A stretch of 64,000 bases of DNA from Brasenia schreberi (GCA_036023115.1 JAYKKT010000059.1:7285001-7349000); one strand, 5' to 3'; positions 44,200-57,616 are shown, numbered from the stretch's first letter. A program made the numbers and translations. Notes: a model not told the origin generated them from the letters alone.

Positions 44200-46858
44200 C
44201 ATCTGCATATATAACATACGATGGCTTGCTAGACGTCTAAAATTGCAATTAATGTATCCATACTCTTGTGATTTTGTCTAATCATAGCCATCTTGATCAT
44301 CGTGATGCATGTATCAGATTAATTTGGACTAATAAGAATGGCGTAGTTTCTTGTGGAGCTTAAGAGTCACATGAATGGAAGCTAAGAATCATTGTTTCGA
44401 AGTAAACGTACAGTAGCTGCAATCCCCGGAGGCATAAAACACTGAAGATAAACTGGTAGTTTTCAGTCAAGTGTACTTTCGGTGGGGATTGATTGCATGC
44501 CTGTCTGTGTTTGTGATGGTGATATCGATGCTAGTGCTGAAAACCTGCGGTTCTCGATAATTAGAATCAATATGTAGCAAGCTCGAAGCTTGTGCTAGGT
44601 AGAGTTTGGTGAGAATGGGTTCCATTCGTTGGTGATCGATCTTGCAATTGAGGGAAACCTCCTAAAGGTAGTGGATCTGTCCATCAAGAACAAGATAAAG
44701 CTAAAAAATTTGACGCAATTTGCCGTTGCTCGTGTTCATGATTTGCCATTTCCAGTTATAAACCTCCTAAACATGGTTGGTCTATTCATCAAGAACAAGA
44801 TAAAGCTAAAGAATCGTTGCAATTTGCCGTGGCTCGTGTTCATGAGTTGCCATTTCCAGTTATGTATATATGTTGCGTCTCTAGGTGTGCGTGCGAACCA
44901 TTTAGCTTGCAGTCAATCAAAATCTAAATTAATTAAATTGTATAATTATTTTACACACTTCACTTAGATAACTTATATATAAGAAGTGACAATATGCATG
45001 AATTTTAGAAATTCCAATTCCGCAGTTGAGTCTCTCTCTCTCTCACTCTCACAGCGCACATACATACACATATAAGTTATATTTATTTCCATTTTCTTAA
45101 TTGAAACCAACGAGAGAATTCATTTCCCTTTGAAGGAGGCACAACTAGACTTCTTGAGTACGTTATATAAAATTAAAGGCAGAATCTGCTGCTATGATGT
45201 TTCAACTGGTTTCTAATGATAATCTTATTATATGTTATTGGCGCTAAGCTTTCCTATCATATTTGCTGGCAAGAGTCGGTTCTTTTCTTTATTCATGTTA
45301 CTGCTGTTGCACATAGAATGAATAAGCTATCCGTACATAGAATTGGTACTATTGCTGCCGAAAGATGGAGAGAGTTGCATGGCAGAAATCGGAGGCCTCA
45401 AAGAAGAAAGGACCCATGACCGAAACCTCAAGAGACTTTAACGGACAGAACAAGAAACTCAGACCTACGACGTTGATAAATCTCGAAGTAGGAGAGATAG
45501 TGGAAAGACAATTGACATGTTCAACCTTGTAAGATGGTGGAAAGGAAGCACAAACATTGAAATGAAAGTTATTGGGAGTCGTGTTCAATAAAAATGAATT
45601 GGTTCTTTGCCGACTCAACAAAAACTTGAGAATAAATATACAACCAAAACTCTTACTTTTCTACTTTCCTAGGAATAGTATAACCAAGTGTTCTTGATGT
45701 ATATTTGAGCACACCTAGTGCTCTTTCATACGTGTGATCCCAACAACAGTCAGGATATGCAACCAGATTCACCCGAATCCACTTCCATCACCTGAAGCTT
45801 TATCCATCATCTCCATTCAAATTGCATTGTTACTTTGAACAACAACAGGTACATAAAATTGCTTATCCATTCTTTTCTCGACATATTTATGTTTGGTCAG
45901 TATTTATCACTTACTTGAAATACCAATAGCCATGACTAATAAGTTTCAGTGTGGGCTGCTTTAGTATTCTCTCTCTGCTGTCTGAAGTATTTGGTTCCTG
46001 GTTTGCTGTGGTGCGACTTTGGCGTTCTATATGGTAAAGCATTAACTGGGATGCTTGTAAATATGCTGAACATTTGATCTTAATGGTCGAGTTAGGAAAG
46101 CAATTGGGGGATTCATATCTTTATTTGGAAAGACTTTGACCTTCAATTATATGAAAAGGTTCATCTTTTATTAACCAGTGATTAAGGACTGTAAAGGAAG
46201 CTCATACTAGACTGCCATCTTTTCACATAATTCACGGTTATACTTCCAAGTCTTTGGTTCTTTGAATTAAAAATTGATTTATTTCATTAGGACAAAAGAT
46301 GCAAACGGTGTTTTAATTGAATTTGTCATTAATAGAAAGAAAATTTATCTATATTCATAGCAACTCTAGAGTCATCTGCCATGTCGAATGAGTCGGTGAA
46401 ATTGAGTGTGGGGCGATGCCTGTAAGCTCAAGGTATCACACACACACACATCTTTGCTTCGTGCTGTTTCAGGCCAGCTTCAGCTCATCAGGTTCTATGG
46501 TTTTTGCCTGCCGTCTTAATTTTCTTATTGGGAATCATTATTCAGAATCTAAGTATTCTTTTATGAAAATCTTGGTTCCAATTATATTAAGTATTGAAAT
46601 TTAGTGTCTGATAAAATAGATTTAGCTGTTAAATCCTAAATAGAACAACTTCTAAGCAGTCACTTATTCTTTGTCGCTAACAGTTCATAAGTTACTAAAT
46701 ATAGCCGTTCATGCTTCTTTATCTGGATTATTAAGCCTTTCTCATGAAAAGATTTGCTCAAATATGCTCCTAGACCTTGATTAATAACTACAAATATCAC
46801 TAAGAATCTTTCTAGCAGTATAAAATTACATATAGTATAGACCACACTAAGGGTATAT
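44200..46858. other. Intergenic stretch downstream of the CML locus
   Basis: No gene recognised. It contains the 105-bp tandem duplication at 44655-44863, a (TC)n tract at 45030-45050 and a short (AC)n at 46438-46450. Short frames such as 45216-45419 have no match I recognise. Confidence 0.4.
44655..44863 (+). repeat. Tandem duplication, ~105-bp unit, two copies
   Basis: Both units start AAACCTCCTAAA and contain CATCAAGAACAAGATAAAGC, then CAATTTGCCGT and CTCGTGTTCATGA, ending CATTTCCAGTTAT. The first lies at 44655-44759 and the second at 44760-44863, with point differences. The peptide across it (SIKNKIKLKN and LFIKNKIKLKN) is repeated too, but there is no evidence that it is translated. Confidence 0.88.
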
Positions 46859-47180
46859 ACCACACAAGGAAATATCATATATATAATGAGGTTATTAGAA
46901 TCAAATTGTGAGTATCATCAATTGATGATAAAATGAAAAAAAACATTTAAGATGGTTTGGACACATAAAAAAATTATTAAAAGAAGCTTTGGTAAAAACT
47001 AGATTGTGAAAATGTTAAAAGGAAAAGAGGAATACCATAAAGTGTTGGAAAGAAACAAAAAGAATGATTTAAATTATGTTGAGTTAACTGTTAGCAAGGC
47101 ATATAATCAAACTCTATAAAAACAAAGAATCCATGTAACCCATCTCATCTAGTATGAGAAAAAGGCTTAGTAGTTGTTGT
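46859..47180 (+). mobile_element. RTE LINE 3' fragment
   Basis: From CCACACAAGGAA through ATAATGAGGTTATTAGAA to CTAGTATGAGAAAAAGGCTTA and a short TTGTTG tail. It corresponds to the last ~320 bp of the LINE at 55519-58891. It is highly diverged and 5'-truncated. Confidence 0.8.
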
Positions 47181-47392
47181 ATATACTGGCACTAGCTTAT
47201 TGAACATGGAGATGGAGACAGCCTTCCAATACCCTTTCAGCCATTGTGTTCTACTGAACACTTTATCTAATTGTTGCATGAATAGGAGGAAGTAGGATGT
47301 TTATCCCATCTCTGTTCAATCAAAACACGTTGACAGGCATCCTATTATATGTGTGTGTGTAATATATGTATGTATATATATAAACATGTAGA

Positions 47393-47570
47393 GAGATTCT
47401 TTCCTGCACACTCCGACATATGTGCACTAGTGTGCACCGCTTAAATTCGGGTCATCAACTTGTGTGCCCCTTTTCACTTTTTAATATGCTTTTTTCCAGT
47501 TTTACAAGTGCTTCCAGTGTTCCCTTCCAGAAAGGGGTGCATGAGAGTGTGCAGGAACCATCACTAATAT
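47393..47570. mobile_element. Possible hairpin (MITE-like) element H5
   Basis: TTCCTGCACACTC (47401-47413) is perfectly inverted at 47545-47557. The left flank runs TATGTATATATATAAACATGTAGAGAGA, echoing the TA/GA ends of H1-H4. The right flank has no such run, so membership in that group is uncertain. Confidence 0.4.
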
Positions 47571-47579
47571 AATCTTGAG

Positions 47580-47761
47580 AAAACTTGAAATTACCTTTTC
47601 AATTACCAAAACTGATGGTGAACATATAGTGGTTTGAAAACTAGGACCGCTATTGGAAGTGCTAATCTTTGAAATCTGTAATTCCTTCATATACATAAGA
47701 CTATATTGATTCAAAAATTGATTCCATATTTTTGTGAAATTAATCTCAAAACGGTGGCGTT

Positions 47762-47794
<33 letters not shown>

Positions 47795-49904
47795 TTATGT
47801 GTGTCTGTATGTTTGTAAAAGCTTAACTTGAAGTCATGAAGGTATTGACTGAAAAGCGCGATACACATCAAACATCATGAGCTGATTGTGTTTCCGCTTT
47901 GTGTATCACACACCAATGCTGCATCTAGTGTGGTCTCTTTAACTTGTCGCCTTTATCAAAGTGCCAATAATTGTTAAAATGCATTATTAGACAGTGGGTC
48001 TATGAAGGGATTTAGTTCTAATCCATCTCTACCATGCTTGCACTAGCTACCAATACTTTTCATCTACATATGTTTATTACATACAATATGCAATTAATTA
48101 TAATTAATTGTTTTATTGCCGTCAAAAATGTTTGCACTTATAAAAACTTATTAGAATGAAACGTGATGCAGAAGTACACCCAAAAAAACTCTGACTCTCG
48201 TTATCAGCATCAATAGTTTTATATACGATATTAAGTACTCCACTTGAATGTGAGGAAAAGGAAAAAATTAATATTGGCTGAATCTTTGAACTGATTTTGC
48301 TTCGGTCACACCACAATTGTGAATGTATTTTGTGGCTATCAACCAATGAGAAAGAAAGTTATATATAAATATGACATCATATACCTTTTTTACCAAACAT
48401 ATACTTTTTCAAAAAAACCTTAAATTATTCTTGTTATAGATTCTCAATCTTCTCTTCCTTTTCATCGGTTTCTCCTTCTTTCTCATCGTTTTTTCCTCCC
48501 AATTATTCGTATTGGTTTCTCTTTTCTTTTCAATAACCTTTCTCGATTTTTCTTTCTCCAGCAATCTCTTTCAACGTCGTTGTTTTCCTCAATCGTTTGA
48601 TTTTCTTATCCTCTTCAACTTTTGTTTTTAAACTTTCGTGAATGGCGTTTTTGATCGTTTACCGATCTTTTTCGGACTTTTTTCTCTTTTATTCACAATC
48701 TCAAACTAAACATAAATATCAAAATGTATAGAAAATAGAACTCTAATCATCGTTCACATTGAACATTTTTAACGGAGGAAGAAATCGGTGACCGATGACG
48801 AGAAACACCTAAGTTGCATTTTACTTAAGGGGCAAACTCGCCAACAACGCGTTACTATTTGAGGAACAACACGCCGTGAATCTTTGTTACGGTCGATGAT
48901 GAAAAATGTTTAAAGTGCATTATATTAAAATGATAAACTTGCCTTCGACGCATCACTGCTTGAAGGTTGACGCGCTTTGGGTGTATCAAAGTTTGAAGGT
49001 GCACGCGGTGGGTGCATTTTTTCTCAAGAAAATGGTCTGTAGTGAGAGAATGAAGAGGGGAAAAATAAAAAAGGTAGTTTCGGAAAAATGATAAAAAAGT
49101 GGGTGTTTAGTAAAAAAAAGTTGTATGAATGGTATGGTTTGGTCCGAATCCAATAAGAAACAAGTCTCATAAATAGAGGCAATACTGAAACGAGTTTTGA
49201 CTAAGGTCGGCTTCGGATCTCCCTGTGCAGCATCACTACCAAATTTGGATCTTCGGAATAATCCAACCGTCAAGAAAACATTATCACACACATTGGTTTC
49301 AACCACCAACCTCCAGCCATCGACAACCACCGAGATTGTCAGTTGTTCTACTAGTGTTTTCATCTAAAAACAGTATATGATTATTCATTCGGATTTCGAT
49401 TCGGATTTGGACCAATCTTCAAGCTACCCCTGAAATCTGAAAACATATATTTCTTGGGTAACCGGAATTTCTGTACGTGACGGCCGGAGTAAAGTTTCCG
49501 ACCATAGCCTCGCCGGTTTATATCGACTGAATTATTGGGCATAACTGTGATTTAGTGATTGTGAGTATTGCTTTCTCATGCTTGCAACATGATGAGGAAT
49601 GGAATGGCTGACTATATCTAATATCTTTCTCAAGAACGTCAACTTTAATGGCTTATCACATTACTATATTGTTCTCATTTCCTCACACAAAATTGGAAGC
49701 ATGTGTGCTTTGAATGACATTGGCTTCCGGATGGAAGCTACCTGGCGGTGCAAACGAGAAAGAGGAAGCCAACAATACTTAAATTAGGGGAGAGAGAGAG
49801 AGGAGTAAAACGACCATCAACCAGAAGGCCCATTTGCAGTATCGAACTTGAGTACTATAAACTTGAGAAAAAGGAGGAAATCAGCAACACTTATAATGTC
49901 TTAC
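47580..49904. other. Intergenic stretch, no gene recognised
   Basis: A compound (TC)n(TG)n microsatellite is at 47762-47792. 48420-48700 is T/C-rich, with long runs of TTTTC words. A 125-residue minus-strand frame (49363-48986) has no recognisable motif. Confidence 0.4.
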
Positions 49905-50135
49905 AACAAACAACAACTAAGCCTTTTCCCATACTAGACGGGGTTGGCTACATAGATTCTTTGTTTCCACATAACCCTATCATTTGTTTCCACATAACCC
50001 TATCATGTAGCAGTTAACTCACAACAAGCTAGATCATTCTTTATTGTTTCTTTCCAACACTTTTGTGGTCGTTCTCTATCTCTTTTAATACTTTCAAAAT
50101 CTAGTTTTTCATACCTTCTTACAGGTTCTTCTTTC
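49905..50135 (-). mobile_element. RTE LINE 3' fragment
   Basis: It begins on the plus strand with the reversed (TTG)n tail and CCTTTTCCCATACTAGACGG, and runs to TTCTTACAGGTTCTTCTTTCG. A short internal duplication (TTTCCACATAACCCTATCAT at 49970 and 49987) is specific to this copy. Confidence 0.85.
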
Positions 50136-50262
50136 GAGATCAACGATGCCTTTAATGGCAGATTAACCAGCTATTATATATAATCTAATCCCACATCTTG
50201 TGAGTTGTGGAGGTTTTTAATCCGCCATTAAAGACTTGGTGAACCTCGGCTTGGAAATGGAA
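50136..50262. mobile_element. Small inverted-repeat (MITE-like) element
   Basis: CGAGATCAACGATGCCTTTAATGGCAGATTAA on the left is the imperfect reverse complement of TTAATCCGCCATTAAAGACTTGGTGAACCTCG on the right, about 60 bp apart. It sits at the truncated end of the adjacent LINE fragment. No target duplication was identified. Confidence 0.45.
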
Positions 50263-52730
50263 TCAATAAAAAGAAAATGTTTCTATAAATGGTAGCCACA
50301 ACTGGAGAACTTAGTAATGGTTCTCCTTATGCAAGATGTTTGCTTTTCATTACACTAGCACCACTGATTGAGCTCAATCATACAATTCAAAAGACGTTGC
50401 CGACACTTCATTACCTTGATTTGCTAGAGAAATATCCTTCTTCATTTTGTATGTGCAATTAAATTGTGTGGTCAAGAACCAGAAACCCATTACAAGCCTA
50501 AAGTGATTATGCTTGGGCAATGATAACGTACAGTGGCTAGAATTACTTTCTTTCGTGACTCGAAGTTCAGTTTTGGTGGAATTCAGATGAGGTGGTGTGT
50601 ATAATTTGTCAAAAAAATCGAATACATGTTCAGCCTTTCTCAACCTGGAGTTTCAGCTGAGGCTGGATTCTCACTCTCCCATGAATACAGACGTCCAGTC
50701 CAGTTGCGGTTAGCTCGGACTGGAACCATAACCGAACTGGTCGGTTCGGGAACCCCCACAGAACTCTTTGGAACCGCTAATTTTATTAAAAAATTAAAAG
50801 AAAATAAAAAAGTATCAGAACCAACGGTTTGAAACCACGGGTTCCTGTTTTATAGATGTGAAACCGGAACTGAACTGGGTGGTTCTAGATTCCGCATTTG
50901 GTTTGGTTCTGGTTGAAATCGCTGGGCCAGTTGGGAACCGGCCATGTCAGTAGGCTCGTCACTAATCATGTACATGATTCTACATTTATGACGGGGTTAT
51001 CTAAATATCTTTGGCAACAAGGAGAAACATGACTACTGACACTTGGTTTGTTTAATCGGTTTGTTCCCCTTATTCAAGGTCTTAAGTTCGAATCTTGTGA
51101 ATGGAGAAAACCAGAGCCAACCGAGTTTGGCACCATGATGGGCCGACCTGGCTTGAACTGGATTAGTTGGGGGTCCTCACGGCCTTCTGGATTACAGTTG
51201 GTTTAGAACCAAGGAAAAAAGAAAAAGATGAGCATGATTGAGCAATGCTCCAATATATGATGCTAGCTTAAACGTGGTTTAAGGCAATATTAAGCAATAA
51301 ATCAACGAGTTAACCGTTGTTTATGGTAAGCTAAGTCTACATCAATGTGCTCTGAATGGTCGAACTCTTTACTCTCTTGTTAGGGAGCCCAAGTCATGGT
51401 TTCTCGGCTTACAGTGCAAAACAATGAGCTGCTGGTGACGCCAAATTCAGATGCTCTGGCACAAGACGTGGTACAAAGCTTGTGGTCGGGTTTGATTCAG
51501 TTCTTCCCTTAACTTTGAACCAAACAGATATAATTGATTCTCAATTTTGAGGAAGCAAATAAACCTTAAAAGAGTTATATAATATTAGTACATATGCAAT
51601 AGCACCGAAAGATTAAGCAATGAACTAATCTCCCAAGTGTAAGAGTGCTTGTTAAACAACTAAGCCAGAGATCGATTCATCATATTTATTACAAAAACTT
51701 TTCTTTAAATACTAGATCTAAAAGCCTTAGTTATAATTTAAAAATTATGCACTAAATCATATTTTTGACATAATTGGACCTCATATGCCATATGACAAAC
51801 ACATGCGCAAGCTCACGGCATCAACGTTTTTTAGACCAAATTGGATGTACTTGCAAATCATACGCTATATCATATCTTTTTTACATAATTAGACTTGATA
51901 TCCTACATCAGCTCGATGACAGATATGCGCTACATAAGCATTTTTTTTGTCAGCTACGTCAAATGCAAACTCATTTTGTCAATGTTTTGCGACCAAATTG
52001 ATGTACTTATAGAACTGCAGGTACCAAAGTAAGGGTCATCAAACCACATGACACCAAATCGATTTTTGGTGATATCTGAAGTTTTCCCTTAAAATATAAT
52101 GCTTTAGTGGTTTCCTTAGATTTCAACCTTCAAAGAATGAACCAAGCCATAAAAAATTATTCTTTGCAAGCCAAACCAATCTAAACCAGCAGTTTTGGGT
52201 CAATTTTCAAACAACCCTACACCGAACGCATGTTATCATGCTTCTAAAGCAAGAAGCTCAGGATGTTTTCCTTTTGATTCTTTACTGGTTCTTATTTCAG
52301 TAGCATCTTTCAGTGACATGTTTTGGTTCTTCATCTTCAGAAAGATGTCAGTCTTCCTCCAGTTACAAATACCATCATTAATGAATCAAGAGGGCATTCT
52401 ACCCACAATCAAACCGTTCTAATTGCAAGAGGGGAGTGCTGCAAACTCAAGCAGAAGCTTTTCATAGCAGAAATCAAAGCCATAATTCAGATATTTAACA
52501 AAATATTGATGTCAACCATCAGATGGCTGGCGAAATAGACCCAAATTTGTGTTATATTCTTACCGGCACATGAACCCACAACCAACCAACCAATGGTTGA
52601 ATGGATTATTTCCTCAGCAATGTCAAAAGCAAGAAAACACACAAGAATCAACGCACTCCCTAACGTAGTTGCCAAGAAGTAACGCTTCAAAATCCAGAGA
52701 CGGTGGGTCCGGCTGCGAGGTTCGTTGCAC
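50263..52730. other. Intergenic stretch with a GGTTC-type repeat
   Basis: 50690-50950 is rich in GGAACC/GGTTCC/CCGAACTGG words, like 41765-42050, and probably a DNA-transposon relic. 51750-52000 has a loosely repeated ~120-bp motif around CATAATTGGAC and CAAATTG-ATGTACTT. No gene recognised. The right end borders the 3' end of the FAF-like gene. Confidence 0.4.
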
Positions 52731-54074
52731 CTAGTGGGTGCGAGCCCACTTGCCTCCCAGGCCAGCTCCTTCCTGAGTACACCGGACCTCGCCACCTTCC
52801 CCTCGCCGAGCCCACCATGAACACCTTTCCCTAGCTCCCCAAAAGCACTCATACACGTTCTGCCTCTGTTCCACAGCTTCGTGCTTTTCCTCGAAGGTGC
52901 CAGAATCGATGACGTCCTCCTTATTTGCCGCTGGTCTCCATGGATTTATGTTCATCAATGGCTGACATATGATCTTCTCTATCGAACGGTGCAGCTCCAT
53001 CACTCCTCGGCCCGTGGTCCTCCTCCACCTCTCTGCGCTCACCTCTTCTTCTTCGTTACACTCCTTAAGAGTCATTTCTTTTGCTTCGTCGTCACTAATG
53101 ACGTCTTCTTTTTGCATTTCTTTTTCATCATCATCATCAACAACCTCTTCTTCGTATATCTCGTGCTCTTCTTCTTCGACTACATCAAAATGGTGGTTTC
53201 TTTTTCCTTCTTCTTCCTCTTTTTTTTCTCTTCTGACAAGAAATTTATGATGTTGAGTTGTAGAAACGAAGGAGAGAAGAAGACGGCCGTTTTCACGTTG
53301 TGCATGAAGATAACCATGGGAAGGAACTTTTACGGCCTCAAGAACGAGGCGTCCATCCTGACGATGAGGCTTCACGTGCAAGCATGGGCCGTCGATGCGG
53401 GAGATGGACGGCAAAGGAGGAGGGAAAGATCGAGCCGGAGACTTCCAGCTTGTGGTGCAATTGTAGTTAACGGAATTCTCTTCCTGGGGAACTAAACGTT
53501 CTCTCTTCCGTACTTTTATCTGTGAAATGAAGTCTCCTTCTGCAGATTCTTCTAAAGAAGGAGCAGTCTCCATGCCCTCAGTGCAGTCCGAGCCCGTCTC
53601 TGAGCCCAGGCTCTCTGTGCATAGCTCGAGGCTTCTGGTGCTCAGTGAACCCGATGATCGCCGGACTAAGGAGTGAACATGATAAGGTGAGTTCATTGTT
53701 GGCAGGGTTAGGCTCGGTTTCTGGGCTTGGATCAAGCTCCATATATCAGATTGATTCGCTGTCTTTCGGTCAGCTTCTTCTTCAGCATTGGGTTCAGCAA
53801 CAGAGAAAACGGTGGGACTCTCTCTGTTGGTAGCTGCCCTTATCACAGAAGAGTGTAAAGAGAGAAATTCCTTCGAGGACATATCTGCACAAAGGACTCC
53901 TCTCACAGTCGACTCTGCTTTGAGTCTCTTTTCAGATCGCCCTTCTCCTGAGAGACCCGCTATGTAGACTATCCCTTGCTTGTTTTCTTCTTTGAATTGT
54001 GGCGTAAGGCTCGTGCAGATTGTTGCCATTTGGCGGGGGAAGAGAGACAGAGAGAGTAAAAGCTCAATGACCAA
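52731..54074 (-). CDS. FAF-like (FANTASTIC FOUR family) protein, single exon
   Basis: An uninterrupted frame of 447 residues. Family landmarks in order: DIWSLIQAQK (110-119), YHVHSLVRRSSGSLSTRSLE with LCTESLGSETGSD (131-163), the FAF domain (about 217-270: FPPPLPSIS, HRQDGRLVLEAVKVPS, QRENGRLLLSFV), then a long Glu/Asp-rich stretch (285-345). Proteins of this family lack introns and are plant-specific. The founding FAF proteins modulate shoot meristem size through WUSCHEL repression, and a chloroplast-annotated FAF-like branch has similar length to this one. Met16 (54029) is an alternative start that would give 432 residues beginning MATICTSLTPQF, and is perhaps better conserved. The last ~40 residues, rich in Arg, Gly and Trp, look less constrained. 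Confidence 0.85.
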   Translation of the reverse strand: MVIELLLSLSLFPRQMATICTSLTPQFKEENKQGIVYIAGLSGEGRSEKRLKAESTVRGVLCADMSSKEFLSLHSSVIRAATNRESPTVFSVAEPNAEEEADRKTANQSDIWSLIQAQKPSLTLPTMNSPYHVHSLVRRSSGSLSTRSLELCTESLGSETGSDCTEGMETAPSLEESAEGDFISQIKVRKRERLVPQEENSVNYNCTTSWKSPARSFPPPLPSISRIDGPCLHVKPHRQDGRLVLEAVKVPSHGYLHAQRENGRLLLSFVSTTQHHKFLVRREKKEEEEGKRNHHFDVVEEEEHEIYEEEVVDDDDEKEMQKEDVISDDEAKEMTLKECNEEEEVSAERWRRTTGRGVMELHRSIEKIICQPLMNINPWRPAANKEDVIDSGTFEEKHEAVEQRQNVYECFWGARERCSWWARRGEGGEVRCTQEGAGLGGKWARTH

Positions 54075-55518
54075 GAAGAAAAGCTAAGAGAAAACGGGGA
54101 ACTTCGATCGGGGTTCGGCTTCGTAGATTACTGTAAAACAAAGGAGAGCATACTCATATCTGTGTCATGCGAACTGAGATATCAGGAGGAGATAAAAACA
54201 GAAGCAGCAGAATTGAGTCAAGTTAGTCTAAAACTAACAACACAAACTTGACTATGTCAATCACGGAAAGAAGAGCTGAATTTATAGGTGCCAAAGGCCA
54301 CAGAAGACAGTGAACCAGGGCCCCGTTGATGCTGACTGAGTGAGCAATATAAATGTGTACATGAACATGTGTGTGTGTGTGTGTGAAACTGGGAAGGGAT
54401 AAAAACAAATCAAATTGAAGTAGAAGGATTAAAATTGACACTGGCAGAAGTAGACGAAAAAAAAAAAGAAAAGTTGATGGTGGGATATGCTACCAAAAAT
54501 GGTTAAGCTATTTAAGTTGTTTAAGGGACACACCAGATTGGTCGCAGGTTGCACAAAGATACTGCTCACGGAGGTTAGGTAGAATCAAACATAAGCCGTC
54601 AATTGACTCGAAGAAAAAAATATCAAAGCCGTCTGTTCTTACAGAACCTGACAATAGATCTAGAGAGAGAAAGATGCGATGCAGACAAGTGTAACAATGA
54701 CTCAAGTTTAGACTTTTAGAGAGAGAAATGGAAATTAAGGGTACTGCGTGTGGTTGCGTACATGGATCCCACTGGAGTGTGTGATCTTAAAGGCTAAACA
54801 AAAAGCATCTATCGCTACCTATCGATTCATCTTATTCTATTTGATGGTTTATGCCATATTGTACGCAGTGACGTTCGGTGAATGCACCACCTAGTTGATT
54901 GATGCATGGTATAAGTTCCACTTCGCATTTTCATTACGTAAGTGCGCACATATTGCATCACCAAATAAAGAAGACCAGGTCCCAACAAGGGTTGGGATCT
55001 AATGATTTTCTAGGGTAAAGCAGAAAACCCACAATCATACCATGCTATAATTGCATGTATACATGAAAATTCCTAGGGTGGATCGAATAGCCTACAGTTA
55101 TACCAACGGCTTTGTACTCATTATACTCCACCGATTTAACCGTGTGCCATACTTTTTTTCCTCTCCAACATTGGGTTGGCTGTACAGCTCACCTCACAAC
55201 AAAGAGTTAGCACCAAAGAGTAAGCACAACAGAGGAGGGTCTCGGTTGCTGGACGGGCAGTCGGAAGTTCGACTCACTATCCCCTTGCACAAGCTGATGC
55301 CGTGTAGGCTCTGAAGTAAGGATCTCAAACTCTAGGTCTTATGATGCTGGCGATTTTCATACTCACCTTCCGAGTGCGATTTTCTCATTGGAGCAAACGA
55401 AAAAATCCTAATAAATTTCAGTTAATCACAACCATTATTTCAACATTCATGATGTCAAGAGGGTTCTCATAGCAAAATCTTTATATATAAAGAGAGAGTA
55501 ATTAGATCCTTCTAGCTC
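54075..55518. other. Upstream region of the FAF-like gene and spacer
   Basis: A GA-rich leader (around 54036-54060) and a (TG)n run at 54368-54384. No gene recognised. At 55480-55500 TATATATAAAGAGAGAGTAA resembles the microsatellite ends of H1-H4 and lies just before the 5' end of the LINE. Confidence 0.4.
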
Positions 55519-55865
55519 ATGTAAGAGATCACACTTGCATTGCCGGTCCCAAGCCCGGATAAAGGAGGAGGCTTGTGTTAGACTTCCGACAGCTAGCGTA
55601 AAATTTTGTCAGATTTTTATACCATGGATTACACAAATTATGAGCATTGCTTTGAGGCATCCCCGCCTAACGATGCGCTGTAGAGCCCGAATGCAATGAT
55701 AAGTAACCAAGTGTCACTATATTTTCGCCCGAATGTAGTTAATCAATTGCATAGAGGGTTCCCACATCATGAACGGGTGTAGGTAAAGAAGTTAGTCCCG
55801 CTACATTGCCGCCTAAATGTAGTGAATAATTACAGAGAGGATCTCCACATTTTCAATATAGATGG

Positions 55866-56471
55866 ATGCAGGGGGTAAGGAAGTTGGTCCTACATAATAA
55901 GATTCGTATTGGTTCTTCGAATATCGAAACATTATCCGGTAAGCTAATGGAGGTGGTATATATTATGATTCGAAGAAAGATTCATATTCTATATTTACAA
56001 GAGGCAAAGTGGGTTAGAGAAAAAGTAAAGGAGATAGAGGATACAAGTTTTAAATTATGGTACTCACGTAAGGAAAAGGCTCGAAACGGAGTTGGTATTA
56101 TCATAAATAAAGATTTAAAGGATAGTGTAGTAGACATACAACGATATGGTGACCGAATAATGACATTGAAATTAATGTTAGGAGCAGAAGTTTTCAATAT
56201 AATTTGTGCTTACGCACATGAAATAGGACAAGAAGATAGTATAAAGACAGTTTTTTGGGAAGAGTTAGATAAGGTGATTCAAAGGATTCCACAAAGGGAG
56301 ATGATTTGTTTAGGAGGAGACTTAAATGGACATGTCGGTAAAGAGGCATTAGGATATCAAGGTATTCGTGAAAACTTTGGTTTTGGAGATATAAATGAGG
56401 AAGGTAGGGATATTTTAAATTTTGCTATGGCATTTGATCTCTTTATAGTCAATACAATCTTCAAAAAATAA
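55866..56471 (+). pseudogene. RTE LINE endonuclease (EEP/APE-like) domain
   Basis: 201 residues with IRIGSSNIETLSGKLMEVV, QEAKW (catalytic Glu kept), GVGIIINKDLKDSVVD, and GGDLNGHVGK (the GDxN catalytic motif). The W of the usual WN motif is replaced by S. It stops at TAA just past FIVNTIFKK. LINE endonucleases nick target DNA to prime reverse transcription. Confidence 0.82.
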
Positions 56472-57616
56472 GATGCACATTTAATTACTTATAAGAGTGG
56501 CTTATCACAAACATAAATTGATTACTTTATTTGTAAAAAAAAGATATAGCGTGTTGTAAAGATTGCAAGGTAATTCTAGGAGAAAGCTTAACCACCCAAC
56601 ATCGACTTTTAGTTATTGATTTACAAATAAAAAAATGGATAAAGAAGAAAAGAATGCATCGAGCTATTCAAACTAAATGGTAGAACCTCAAAAGCGAGAA
56701 AGAAGATATATTTAAACATAAAGTCCTTCAAGGAGATGTTTGGAATTATGTTGGTACACCTTGTGATATGTGGAACAATATGGCTATACATATTAGGAAA
56801 GTGGCGAGAGATGTGTTAGTTGTATCTAAGGGAGGTGTACCAATACAAAAAGAAGTTTGGTGATAGAATGAAGTAGTGTAAAATAAATTCAAGCCAAAGA
56901 GGGCATGTTACAAATTACATTATGCTAAGAAAACTAGTGAAACTTTAGATACTTATAAGAAAGCAAAGAAGGAAGCGAAAAAGGCCGTAAGTGAAGCAAA
57001 AGTTAAAATTTGAGAGGATTTATATAAAAAACTCAACTCAAAAGAGGGTGAAAGAGATATTTTTAGGATAGCTAGGGCTAGAGATAAGAAAACTAAAGAT
57101 CTTAATTCTGATAGATGCATAAAAGACGAGGATGAAAAAAATCTAGTAGCAAATGATGATATAAGAAATAGATGGAAAAACTATTTTTACAAGCTTTTTA
57201 ATGAAAATAAAGATGTTAATATTAGCTTAAGAGAGTTAACCAAATCAGAAAAGTATATAAATCACGATTTCTATCGACGTATTCAAAAGAATGAAGTCAA
57301 AGAGACTCTAAAACATACAAAAGGTGGTAAATCGGTAGGAGCAGACAATATTCCTATAGAAGTTTGGAAAATACTAGGAGAAATAGGAATCACTTGGCTC
57401 ACAAGACTATTTAATGAAATATGGAGAAACCAAAAGATGCTCGAGGAATGGAGAGTGAGTACACTTATACCCATATATAAAAACAAGAGTGACATTCAAA
57501 ATTGTGCGAATTATCAAGGTATGAAGTCAATGAGCCATACTAAGAAATTGTGGGAAAGAATTATCGAACATAGGTTAAGATAAGTATTAAGTACAACAGA
57601 GAACCAATTTGGATTC

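Noticed and set aside
52881..53495. A 204-residue plus-strand frame rich in Phe
   Set aside because: It is the antisense shadow of the Glu/Lys-rich part of the FAF-like gene.
55200..55290. Possible tRNA or SINE around GGAAGTTCGACTC
   Set aside because: Only the B box-like word is present; acceptor-stem pairing and A box are missing.
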